Shown here in pieces: positions 33,892 through 41,652 of a stretch of DNA of 55,278 bases. The notes beneath the pieces are model-generated. The model had not been told where the DNA came from and made no database searches. It saw only the letters and a program-made list of their open reading frames with translations. The stretch covers positions 1 through 55,278 of IMG/VR virus record IMGVR_UViG_3300010392_005395; one strand, 5' to 3'. Within the stretch, counting starts at the first letter, position 1; every line of letters begins with the position of its first letter. This stretch comes from a virus. A program made the translations under genes and the position numbers.

Positions 33892-34278
33892 TTAAATGGC
33901 TTCTAATTCTAATAAATTATTATTACTAAAATCTTTAAATTCGATTTCTTTTTTTAATTCCCAATTCTTAGTTTTATTTAAAAAACTTCTCGTTGTTAAT
34001 ATTTCATTAATAATATTTTTTATTGTTTTTTCATCTAGATCCAACAGTTTGTAAATAATTGATTCATCTTCTATATTTTCATTTTTAAGGGCAAATGTTT
34101 TATTGATATTGTAATACATATCAACGCTTATAGTGTCATTTACAATGTCAATACTGATTGCATATATATTTTTTATATCATCGATTAAACTAATATTTGT
34201 ATATAGTTCTATCATCAATTGTTCATGTAGTTGTTCAATAGTAGATGTATTAGTTTCTGTAATTGTTGTAGTAGTCAT
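33892..34278 (-). CDS. early phage protein, paralogous family member 2
   Basis: 128 residues. A threonine-rich start MTTTTITETNTSTIEQLHEQ is followed by the family core YAISIDIVNDTISVDMYYNI, then KLLDLDEKTIKNIINEIL. The order (SxxI strand, second strand with aromatic residues, helix with LDE) is the same as in the other three family members. The C-terminus is acidic and isoleucine/asparagine-rich. Its function is unknown. It is transcribed leftward with the other early genes. Confidence 0.6.
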   Translation of the reverse strand: MTTTTITETNTSTIEQLHEQLMIELYTNISLIDDIKNIYAISIDIVNDTISVDMYYNINKTFALKNENIEDESIIYKLLDLDEKTIKNIINEILTTRSFLNKTKNWELKKEIEFKDFSNNNLLELEAI

Positions 34279-34774
34279 AGTATGTTCTCACTTTGTTTTT
34301 TATTTAAAAGGATTACTTGTAATTCGGTATTTATATTATAAGGATGCATATTAAATAATGTCAACAACTAATTTTTTTAATTTCTTTTTATGAACATCTT
34401 ATAAATATTTTTTAATCTTTTTTTTATAAAAACAAACATCATATTATTTAAAAATGTTCGAAAAATTTCTGAAAAATGTTAATCTTTTTTTTAATAAATA
34501 TGAGTAGAATGATGCAAAAAGATGAACCCCTTAAGGCTAGATGGATGTTTTTTTTTCAGAATAAAAAATAAAAAATTTAAAAAAAAATCATTATGTAAGT
34601 TTGAAAAAACATTTGAGACAGATATTGGTGAGTTCTTTTGACAGTGTTTGTAGATGGATGTTTTTTAAAATAATAAATAAAAAACCGTATTGAGCTTTTA
34701 AAATGTTAATAGTGTAGTTGTAGTGGTGACTATGTAGATGAATGTAGACTTTTTATTTAAATTAGTGATGGTTA
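34279..34774. other. AT-rich intergenic DNA with TAGATGGATG repeats
   Basis: No credible gene. TAGATGGATGTTTTTT occurs at 34538-34553 and 34651-34666, with a related TAGATGAATG at 34735-34744. Long A/T runs dominate the rest. Together with the iterons just to the right, this may form a replication or control region. Confidence 0.45.
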
Positions 34775-34905
34775 TTTTTATTATAATTTTATTTAAATAA
34801 GATTCGTTTTATTTTTATTATAAAAATTTTTATTCCAATAATATTATGATTGATTTTTATTATAATAATTTTCATTTAAATGAATTGTGAGAATTTTTAT
34901 TATAA
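34775..34905 (+). repeat. four iterons TTTTTATTATAA at about 40-bp spacing
   Basis: TTTTTATTATAA occurs at 34775-34786, 34812-34823, 34854-34865 and 34894-34905 (steps 37, 42, 40). The last two extend to TTTTTATTATAATAATTT, and CATTTAAATG in between is a perfect dyad. Regularly spaced AT-rich direct repeats are typical of replication origins or binding arrays. No direct evidence of origin activity. Confidence 0.55.
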
Positions 34906-35107
34906 TAATTTATTAAATCTTTATGATGAATATTTATTAAGATAATTATAAGGAGAGTAGGGTAGAAATATTTTGTATTGGTAACTGCTGAATTAAGCAA
35001 TTAAACTGCTCAAGTTTTTTTATCATATATAAAGATATATGTAATCATGTTTATCAACAGAATTAAAATCAAACGTACTATTTTTAAATTTCATACTGTA
35101 TATATAT

Positions 35108-35272
35108 TCAGATGTAGATGAACTCATCGAAATAAACTATACAGTTGTTAATTTTATCTCTAATTATTTTTTTTATCTCTGCCAAAAGTATTAATGAGTT
35201 AGAGCATGAATCTATTGCTATTAATGCAGCTGAACCATCATATAGTTCAGTAATTTTAAAATTTTGATTCAT
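35108..35272 (-). CDS. small early protein
   Basis: 54 residues: MNQNFKITELYDGSAALIAI, then SCSNSLILLAEIKKIIRDKI and an aromatic-acidic end. The codon pattern looks coding, but the SD is weak (GGTAG). Located between an AT-rich iteron region and the direct repeats at 35305-35378. Unknown function. Confidence 0.4.
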   Translation of the reverse strand: MNQNFKITELYDGSAALIAIDSCSNSLILLAEIKKIIRDKINNCIVYFDEFIYI

Positions 35273-35304
35273 GCTTTAACTACCAATTTGTTATCTAAAA
35301 ATTC

Positions 35305-35378
35305 CACGATTTTTTATTGAGAAAATTTCACGATTTTTTATCCACGTTTTTTCGATCTTAAAAATCCACGATTTTTTA
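35305..35378 (-). repeat. three CACGATTTTTTA repeats forming hairpins
   Basis: CACGATTTTTTA is present at 35305-35316, 35329-35340 and 35367-35378. The last copy forms AAAAATC-CAC-GATTTTT, a 7-bp stem ending at the stop of gene 35376-35654. A partial copy, CCACGTTTTTTCGA, lies at 35342-35355. They may be weak terminators or protein-binding sites. Confidence 0.5.
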
Positions 35379-35654
35379 CACAGCTTTTTTCATTTTCTCA
35401 GAATCCAAAATTTTAAGAATAATATCATCAAGAGAAGATGTTACTAGATTATAAACATCCTTACATAATAAAAAATTTACATAATAAAATAAGTTATAAT
35501 TTAATGTAGCATTAACATCTTGATAAAAATTAACTTCGATATCGTTAATATCATTCACATTAATACTAAGTCCAGTTACATCATTAAAACTAATATCTTT
35601 TTTAGCTTGGATAATGCTGTTGATTAATTGATATTTAATATAGTTATAAATCAT
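35376..35654 (-). CDS. early phage protein, paralogous family member 3
   Basis: About 92 residues from ATG 35654 (MIYNYIKYQLINSII), which follows the stop of the upstream gene by 1 nt; an open frame exists further upstream but overlaps that gene. The family core TGLSINVNDINDIEVNFYQD, then an aromatic segment YNLFYYVN and helix SSLDDIILKIL is clear. The close spacing suggests co-translation with member 4. Function unknown. Confidence 0.6.
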   Translation of the reverse strand: MIYNYIKYQLINSIIQAKKDISFNDVTGLSINVNDINDIEVNFYQDVNATLNYNLFYYVNFLLCKDVYNLVTSSLDDIILKILDSEKMKKAV

Positions 35655-35655
35655 T

Positions 35656-35997
35656 TTAAGCCGCCTCATTCTGATTGTGATAATCAATTGCCAACGTCAT
35701 ATCTGCTACATATTTAATTGCATTATCTTTTAGTTCATATAAATCATTTGCTAATTCTTCATTGAGAAAACTGTAATCTTCAACAAGACAAAAGGCATAA
35801 GATTTATATGGATCAAAACAAAAATCAACACTAACATCGAATTCATCAACATATCCTGGTATCTGATCGATACTTAATGAAAATCCTTCGATTTCCTCTC
35901 TATCTGTTCTATTTACAGCGGCTTGAATTTCTTCCTTTACAGATTGATAAATGATATGTAATTCACTTGAGTTGTAATTTTCTAATTTCTTATACAT
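35656..35997 (-). CDS. early phage protein, paralogous family member 4
   Basis: 113 residues. ATG is preceded by AGGA 8-9 nt upstream. The family core IEGFSLSIDQIPGYVDEFDV, then SVDFCFDPYKSYAFC and a helix NEELANDLYELKDNAI is visible. It ends in a short acidic tail. Transcribed leftward ahead of member 3 and just after the DnaQ-like exonuclease gene. No known domain; the function is unknown. Confidence 0.6.
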   Translation of the reverse strand: MYKKLENYNSSELHIIYQSVKEEIQAAVNRTDREEIEGFSLSIDQIPGYVDEFDVSVDFCFDPYKSYAFCLVEDYSFLNEELANDLYELKDNAIKYVADMTLAIDYHNQNEAA

Positions 35998-36012
35998 AAC
36001 TAATATCCTTTG

Positions 36013-36582
36013 CTACGCAGCTAAATTTAAATTGTTTTGCTTAATACATTTATAAACTTCTAAAACTCCGTAACAATCGAATAACGAGCTATGAAAATCA
36101 CCGTCATAAATACTCATATCAATGTTAAAAAATTTTATTGACTCTGAAAGGCGAGGCCATTTTGGTTCTGAGTAACCTTTATTAGGTGGTAGATTAACTA
36201 TGTATTGAGAACCAAACATAGTGCAAAAATGAGAGTTTTTATCAATATGATATTTTGAATCGATATCTAAAAATTTATAATCAAAATTAAAATTGTGTGC
36301 GATGAATTTATCAGCTTTTTTTATCAAATTATAAACATCAAAATCATCAACGAAATGGGTTGCATAATTTGCATTGTCACGTCGCTTAACAATCTCATCA
36401 TGATATAGACCATTTATTTTTAGAGCTTCTGGATTTGGTGTTTCGCCAGGATTTATAAAGTAATATCTATCAAATACATCAACAACATCATATGTATTTT
36501 TATCTACTAACAGGGCAGAGAATGAAAGGACACTGTTATCTGAACTAAGACCATTTGTTTCACAATCAAAAAACAAAATCAT
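36013..36582 (-). CDS. DnaQ-like DEDDh 3'-5' exonuclease
   Basis: 189 residues. ExoI FFDCETNG gives D6 and E8, ExoII AHNFNFD gives D101, and ExoIII H164SSLFD169 gives the catalytic His and Asp; all DEDDh residues are present. GGGAG lies 9 nt before the ATG. Such enzymes proofread replication or degrade DNA/RNA ends. The phage family B polymerase (44798-46660) has lost its own exonuclease residues, so this gene may supply proofreading. The two genes are on opposite strands, so physical partnership is an inference. Confidence 0.85.
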   Translation of the reverse strand: MILFFDCETNGLSSDNSVLSFSALLVDKNTYDVVDVFDRYYFINPGETPNPEALKINGLYHDEIVKRRDNANYATHFVDDFDVYNLIKKADKFIAHNFNFDYKFLDIDSKYHIDKNSHFCTMFGSQYIVNLPPNKGYSEPKWPRLSESIKFFNIDMSIYDGDFHSSLFDCYGVLEVYKCIKQNNLNLAA

Positions 36583-36630
36583 TTGTATTTACTCCCTCAT
36601 TCACGTTAATAAAGCAAAAAATATATACAG

Positions 36631-36930
36631 CTATTTATTCTTATCTAAATAAACTGGAAGATCTATTTCACTACCTTCCTCATCTTCTTCTTCAACAAAC
36701 TCTTCTGCCATTGCTATGAATTTGGATGGTTTAATACCGAAAACTTCACATACTCTCTCAATGCCATCTAAGGTTTTCACACCTTCTTTTATAATAGTAT
36801 TAGCTCGTTGGCGATTACATCCATACAATTTACCGAAACCAGTTATTGTTAGAGTATATTTAGATTTGCCTGGTCCATCATGGATCAATAATTTTTGAAT
36901 AACTTTTGCTGTATTTATTTTATATTTCAT
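36631..36930 (-). CDS. HTH transcriptional regulator (XRE-like)
   Basis: 99 residues. The central TITGFGKLYGCNRQRANTII, then GVKTLDGIERVCEVFGIKPS is a helix-turn-helix of the Cro/CI type, with recognition helix around NRQRANTIIKE. The C-terminus is strongly acidic (EEFVEEEDEEGSEIDLPVYL), as in several small regulators. The large repeat array 37050-37396 lies upstream of its start and might contain its operators. It could be the repressor or Cro-like switch of the prophage; the sequence does not tell which. Confidence 0.65.
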   Translation of the reverse strand: MKYKINTAKVIQKLLIHDGPGKSKYTLTITGFGKLYGCNRQRANTIIKEGVKTLDGIERVCEVFGIKPSKFIAMAEEFVEEEDEEGSEIDLPVYLDKNK

Positions 36931-37049
36931 AATAAACGATCTTAAACAATTTTTAGATAAATGTCAATAAAAATATTTACAAATGTATTCTTTATAATTT
37001 TTCACAGTTTTATTTATAGGAATTTTCAAATTTTAACACGTTTGCTTAT

Positions 37050-37396
37050 GGGCATTACAAGGGACATTACGTGGGCATTAATTTATTTGTAAATATATCT
37101 TTAAAAACATAATGTTGCGTTGTTTTATTGCCAGAATTTCATTTGGGGCATTTATTTACTAAAACTCTTTTATATAGATCAGAATTAACTAATTAACATT
37201 TTAAATAGCTTATTTTCAATATCTATATATACTTTTTAAAAATAATGTCCTAAATGTCCAAATTAAAGAATAATTAAGATAAGGTATTGATAAGTAAAAA
37301 GATTTACAAAGGGCATTATATTCAGTTTAAATGCCCGCATAATGTCCTTATAATGCCCATATAAAACAAATAGGACAAAAATAAACACTGGCATTA
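37050..37396. repeat. array of about 11 GGRCATTA motifs, candidate origin or operator
   Basis: Plus-strand copies: GGGCATTA at 37050, 37073 and 37311, GGACATTA at 37062, GGCATTA at 37390, and GGGCATTT at 37146. Reverse copies TAATGYCC or AAATGYCC: 37243, 37252, 37329, 37340 and 37351. Eleven copies in 350 bp of AT-rich DNA, adjacent to the helicase gene end and upstream of the HTH gene. P4-type primase/helicases bind iterons at their origin; the regulator could also bind here. Confidence 0.7.
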
Positions 37397-37403
37397 TACA
37401 AGC

Positions 37404-37430
37404 AAAAAAAAAGCCTGAACAAGTCAGGCT
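37404..37430 (-). terminator. intrinsic terminator after the primase-helicase gene
   Basis: Minus strand: AGCCTGA, loop CTTGT, TCAGGCT, then nine T (37412-37404). The 7-bp stem and T-tract are textbook. It lies 26 nt after the stop of the gene at 37457. Confidence 0.88.
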
Positions 37431-37456
37431 AATACAAATGTTAAAACTATTACTTT

Positions 37457-40366
37457 TTATGCTGATTGCTTAAATTGTTCAATAACATCATTGGTGCTAA
37501 CTTTAACTTTTAAACCTTTCCAGCCTCTATCTTGAGTTCCTGATGCTCGTTTTTTTGGTGTGAACCCTTTCGAGCGTAAACGTTTAGCTAAAACTTGGGC
37601 ATTTTTTACTGTCTGATCGTTGGTTGCAGAAGAATAATCTTGATAGCTTAAAAATAATTCTTTTGTTGTTGCTTCATGATCGTCACCTAAAATACAACAA
37701 TCTTCTAACCACAAAGCCAAAGCATCCATGTTATTTCTATAATCTGCTGAACTGTCCAGTACTTTTTGAGGAGTATTTAATCCATAAAGCTGATACTTTA
37801 AGCAGCCTTCAAGCGCCCAATTCAATACTCCTGGCATTTCATTTTCAATAATCCGAGCACCAAGTTCTTTATCAGTGTCTTCACCAAACTCCTTTTTAAA
37901 GTTTCGGTCAAATGGTATTTTGATAACTCTTCGCCATGTGCCATCGTCTGTCGAGTTAATTATTGGATCGTTATTGGTTGGAATCCAGACAACAAATGTT
38001 GGCTTAAACTCTACAGGACTTTGATAAAAATCTCTTGCAACAATCGTATCAGTACCAGAGGACAATTTCTTCAATTGGCTATCATCGATAGTGTCTCCAG
38101 ATTTTATTTCTGTAACACTGACTATTCTGGAATTACGCAATTTGAAAACTTGAGGGGAGGGGGATTCATTACCAACAAATGTTTTATTCATCAAAACATC
38201 TTTATCAATTGTTGACTTATAACTTCCAAATAATTTTTCATTAATGTGCATGAATGTTGATTTGCCATTACTCCCTTCGCCTTTTAAAAAAATTGCTATA
38301 TCTTCGTATGGACGACCGAGCATTGTATAGCCGATCAGACGCTGAATATAATCCACCATTTCTTTATCATGAGACATTATTTCCATCATTACCTTTTCAA
38401 ATTCTGGACAAGTTGCGTTTTTATCATAATTAACTTCAATACCTTTTGTTAAAAGCATTTTGATATCAGGTTCTTTGAATCCCACGAGCTTTCCATTTTT
38501 TACATTCAGATCAATATAGCCATTACCAACACTGAAAATATTTTTAACGGTGTCAAATCGATCTGCTTTAGTAATGATATTAATATTGTGACTAAATAGT
38601 TTTATGGTGTTTTCATAACAGGTTTTATTTAACGCCCTGGAAACAAATTTAATAAAATCAACTTCATCATCAGATAATGAAGACGCAAACATGGCTAAAT
38701 TCTCTGTTACCCAATTATAGAATTGACGAGTGATTCCATCGTTTGCTTCTTCCCATCGTACTCCATTCCAAACGAAATATGCTTTGTGCTCTGTAACATA
38801 TTTAACAACTCGGCCAAAATAATAGTTCATGATTTCCGCAAGACCTGATTCAGTTAATCTTGATTCAGATGATGCATGTTGTAGATAGCCATATGCCTGA
38901 TTGGGAATTATGGGGTTCTGAAGTAATTTTATTCTAATATCATCTACTTCATTGTTGATTTTTTTAGTGATAGTTTTAGTTTCTTGATTACTTCTTTCTG
39001 ATATACTTGAGTCTAATTGTGAAGGTGGGTTGGTAGATGCACTTTGGTCGGTCGCTTCCATTAAGTCGCCTTCCACAATTTTTTCATCAGAATTTTTTTC
39101 GTCTTCTGAACTCTCAACTTTTTTAGTTTTAACCACTCTGTCATTTCTAAACATTTCAATGACGTTATTGTATCGATAGGTTGTTTGAGTTCCAACATCA
39201 TGTAAAAAAGGATGACATCCATTTTCCTTACTTATATATCCTGCCCACGAAACAGAATCTGGTCTAAATGGAGTTTGACACCTATATCTATCAACATCGC
39301 CATTAATAAATTCATATACAGTAATTTCTGATATTTCATTAGTTTTAGGATTTTTAACTGTAATAGTTATATCTCCAGTTAATGATCTGGTATCAGATGT
39401 CGTAACTTTTCCATTGGTATTAATTTCGAGATGAACATCAATTTCTTCCATTTCTTCTTTTGTCGGCATTTCAAGTTCACGAGTATTTACAGCATTTTTT
39501 GATAAATTTATTGCTTCAATGTTTCCTTCTTCTATATAAATTACATCAATCATTTCAGAAAGTGATGTTTCATCGTCAGATGCTAACGATGGTTTCCCAT
39601 CATAAAAAATTCTTTCACGACTAAAGGTGGTAGGGTCAAATATTGTCCATTTTCTATTGCCAATTTGTCTTTTTGTTTTAGAATCGAATACAGGACGAAG
39701 AAATCCAAATTCTCTACTAAAGCTATGTACTAATGCTGCAGAACCGAAACGTTCAGTATCTCTACCATCTACAGCTCTCATATATACGTGAGCATTACCT
39801 TTTGCCATAGCTTCATTATTAAATACAACACGAGAACTGGCACTTCCAACACATACATATGACACATCTTTTAGCATCGGTAAAAAACTATACATTTGAG
39901 TTTTCCACCAATATTCAAAATTAGCATCAGGTTTCAACAAATCTGGCATACCATCAACTAAATCTCGATCAAAACCGAACCAAGATGAATGACTATATAA
40001 GGTTTTAACACGTGCAGCATATGTTACACCATCTACTTCAAAGGTTTTTTTAATAATATTACCAGGTCGCTTTTTATTCTTTCTTGCTAACTCCAGAAAA
40101 CGGTCTTTCGGTACTAATCGATATGGTTTTCCACATTCTGTGCCTTGTATATATCCTAATATAATTGCAGAGTTGGTATCTTCGCTAACCGACTTCAATA
40201 TTTTTGAAAAAGAATTAACATTTGAAACATGAACTGTTTCACCCCACCCATAACCACAAAAAGGAGCAGGGCTTTTAATTAAATTACCATCTTTTACAGC
40301 GTACTCTTTACCTGTGCGCTGATCCATTTTAATGATAGTAATATAGTCTCTTGTTTTAAGCGCCAT
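37457..40366 (-). CDS. primase-polymerase fused to D5/P4-type helicase
   Basis: 969 residues. The N-terminal part fits an archaeo-eukaryotic primase (AEP): FGFDRD gives a DxD pair (D133, D135), NAHVY gives H193, and TIFDP gives D244. After a serine- and acid-rich linker (around 425-465), the C-terminal part is an SF3/D5 helicase with Walker A GEGSNGKST (696-704), SVTEIKSG as Walker B region, and WIPTNNDPIIN...WRRVIKIPF as the sensor/arginine region. It would prime and unwind phage DNA at the origin. GGAAGG lies 6 nt upstream of the start. The AT-hook gene overlaps its start by 73 nt. Confidence 0.85.
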   Translation of the reverse strand: MALKTRDYITIIKMDQRTGKEYAVKDGNLIKSPAPFCGYGWGETVHVSNVNSFSKILKSVSEDTNSAIILGYIQGTECGKPYRLVPKDRFLELARKNKKRPGNIIKKTFEVDGVTYAARVKTLYSHSSWFGFDRDLVDGMPDLLKPDANFEYWWKTQMYSFLPMLKDVSYVCVGSASSRVVFNNEAMAKGNAHVYMRAVDGRDTERFGSAALVHSFSREFGFLRPVFDSKTKRQIGNRKWTIFDPTTFSRERIFYDGKPSLASDDETSLSEMIDVIYIEEGNIEAINLSKNAVNTRELEMPTKEEMEEIDVHLEINTNGKVTTSDTRSLTGDITITVKNPKTNEISEITVYEFINGDVDRYRCQTPFRPDSVSWAGYISKENGCHPFLHDVGTQTTYRYNNVIEMFRNDRVVKTKKVESSEDEKNSDEKIVEGDLMEATDQSASTNPPSQLDSSISERSNQETKTITKKINNEVDDIRIKLLQNPIIPNQAYGYLQHASSESRLTESGLAEIMNYYFGRVVKYVTEHKAYFVWNGVRWEEANDGITRQFYNWVTENLAMFASSLSDDEVDFIKFVSRALNKTCYENTIKLFSHNINIITKADRFDTVKNIFSVGNGYIDLNVKNGKLVGFKEPDIKMLLTKGIEVNYDKNATCPEFEKVMMEIMSHDKEMVDYIQRLIGYTMLGRPYEDIAIFLKGEGSNGKSTFMHINEKLFGSYKSTIDKDVLMNKTFVGNESPSPQVFKLRNSRIVSVTEIKSGDTIDDSQLKKLSSGTDTIVARDFYQSPVEFKPTFVVWIPTNNDPIINSTDDGTWRRVIKIPFDRNFKKEFGEDTDKELGARIIENEMPGVLNWALEGCLKYQLYGLNTPQKVLDSSADYRNNMDALALWLEDCCILGDDHEATTKELFLSYQDYSSATNDQTVKNAQVLAKRLRSKGFTPKKRASGTQDRGWKGLKVKVSTNDVIEQFKQSA

Positions 40367-40869
40367 ATTGTATCCTTCCTATTTTTTTTATTTAATTCAT
40401 CATATCGTTTCTGTGCGTAAGCCATCGCCTCTACATATTTTTTCTCAGGAGCTAAATCAACTCCATTCTTCAACATTTTCATAAGATATTCATCTGCAAG
40501 TCTATGAATCATATTTACCTGCTCTCCAAACTCTCGAATCTCTTCTTGTGTTTGTTCAGGCGCTTCACAGTATTCTGGTTCCTCATCTTGATGTGCTTCT
40601 GCATATTCAACATCAACAGGAATATTATCATCTGTTATATAAGAAGGTGGTTCACCTATCGTTATTTTGTCATCTAAAATATCAGTACCATTCTTATATA
40701 AATCCAAATATTTAGTTATGATTTCAGAAACTAATGTCGCTTTACGCTTGTCCTTCTCGTCCATTATTTCTTTTAAGTTGTCGTCAATACACTTATCTAA
40801 AACAATAGTAGAACGTATTCCTGCACCTGTTGTAGTTCCAGGTGGTCTTCCTCGTTTTCGTTTAGTCAT
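40294..40869 (-). CDS. AT-hook / ribbon-helix-helix DNA-binding protein
   Basis: 191 residues. KRKRGRPPG near the start is an AT-hook; RSTIVLDKCIDDNLKEIMDE, then ATLVSEIITKYLD is a plausible ribbon-helix-helix. The middle is acidic and the C-terminus helical. It could regulate the divergent promoter region 40870-41193, where five TGATGAA motifs lie, or assist the helicase. Its last 73 nt overlap the helicase gene, an unusually long overlap in this genome; the last 24 residues may be read-through of a weaker coding end. Confidence 0.65.
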   Translation of the reverse strand: MTKRKRGRPPGTTTGAGIRSTIVLDKCIDDNLKEIMDEKDKRKATLVSEIITKYLDLYKNGTDILDDKITIGEPPSYITDDNIPVDVEYAEAHQDEEPEYCEAPEQTQEEIREFGEQVNMIHRLADEYLMKMLKNGVDLAPEKKYVEAMAYAQKRYDELNKKNRKDTIWRLKQETILLSLKWISAQVKSTL

Positions 40870-40897
40870 TTTTTTAATCTCCTTGATTTATTTAATA

Positions 40898-41159
40898 TGA
40901 TGAAATATTTTAAGGTATAACTGATGAAAAGTAAAGAAAATTAATTAAAATGATGAATTAAATTGTAATCTGTGAGTTTTGATTTGTGTTAAAAATAAGT
41001 TGAATTTAAAGTAATGCTATTTAAAGTGTAGAGAAAGGCTTTTAATACAGTCACTTAAGTGTTTATGTTTGTTATATGTGATGAATATAAATTATTATTA
41101 TTTAAAAGGATGTAAATAAATCTTGCAATGTAATTAAAAGTATGCTGTAATATTCATCA
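40898..41159. repeat. five TGATGAA motifs in the divergent promoter region
   Basis: TGATGAA at 40898-40904, 40922-40928, 40951-40957 and 41079-41085, and TTCATCA at 41153-41159. All lie between the divergent AT-hook/RHH gene and the replication operon. RHH proteins often bind short repeated half-sites, so autoregulation is plausible. The region otherwise contains no genes. Confidence 0.5.
41123..41151 (+). promoter_or_regulatory. candidate promoter of the replication operon
   Basis: TTGCAA (41123-41128), 17 nt, TGTAAT (41146-41151), about 43 nt before the start at 41194. A TTCATCA motif overlaps the region just after the -10. The hexamers are moderate matches; activity is inferred. Confidence 0.5.
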
Positions 41160-41193
41160 TTGAAACAAAGAATGTTTTTAAAGGATGAATAAA

Positions 41194-41634
41194 ATGATTG
41201 AGCAAGAATTAAAAAGTTTGACAGAAGCAGTAATTAACTTAACAAGTGTTGTAAAAGATTTCGAAACACGTTTATTAAGTGTTGAAAAAAGTAAAGAAGT
41301 AGAAGTAGAACAAGAAGTAGAGCAAGAAGTAGAACAAGAAACGGTAGTTAGTAAAGTAGAAGTTAAACAAGAACGTCAGCTTGATTGCACCGACGATATT
41401 CCTTTTGGTGTTCCTCCACAGGCTGTTCAATTAGATGATAAAGAACTTACAAAAGAAGATGTTCAAAAAGAAGTGGCTTCATTAATGAAAGTTAAAGGTC
41501 CAGCCACAATTATGGCTTGCTTGAATAAATATTCAAAAACAATGGATGAGCTTGAGCCATCAAACTATTCAAAATTTTTAGATGATATCAAATCATCGCC
41601 TGATTTAGTTAAAGAAACTAAAAAAGCAGCTTAA
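41194..41634 (+). CDS. coiled-coil accessory protein of the replication operon
   Basis: 146 residues from ATG 41194 (MIEQELKSL), which has AAGGA 8-9 nt upstream; the ATG at 41185 is too close to that SD. A short coiled coil with heptad-like EVEVEQEVEQEVEQE is followed by a basic/acidic middle and a helical C-terminus SLMKVKGPATIMACLNKYSK. No enzymatic motif is seen. It precedes the DUF2800 nuclease gene in phages of this type and probably helps ssDNA handling. Function inferred from context only. Confidence 0.55.
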   Translation: MIEQELKSLTEAVINLTSVVKDFETRLLSVEKSKEVEVEQEVEQEVEQETVVSKVEVKQERQLDCTDDIPFGVPPQAVQLDDKELTKEDVQKEVASLMKVKGPATIMACLNKYSKTMDELEPSNYSKFLDDIKSSPDLVKETKKAA

Positions 41635-41652
41635 TTTTAGCAATAGGTAAAG

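Noticed and set aside
35000-35040. Hairpin AGCA-ATTAAAC-TGCT with T7 as a plus-strand terminator
   Set aside because: Four-pair stem only, and no plus-strand gene lies upstream.
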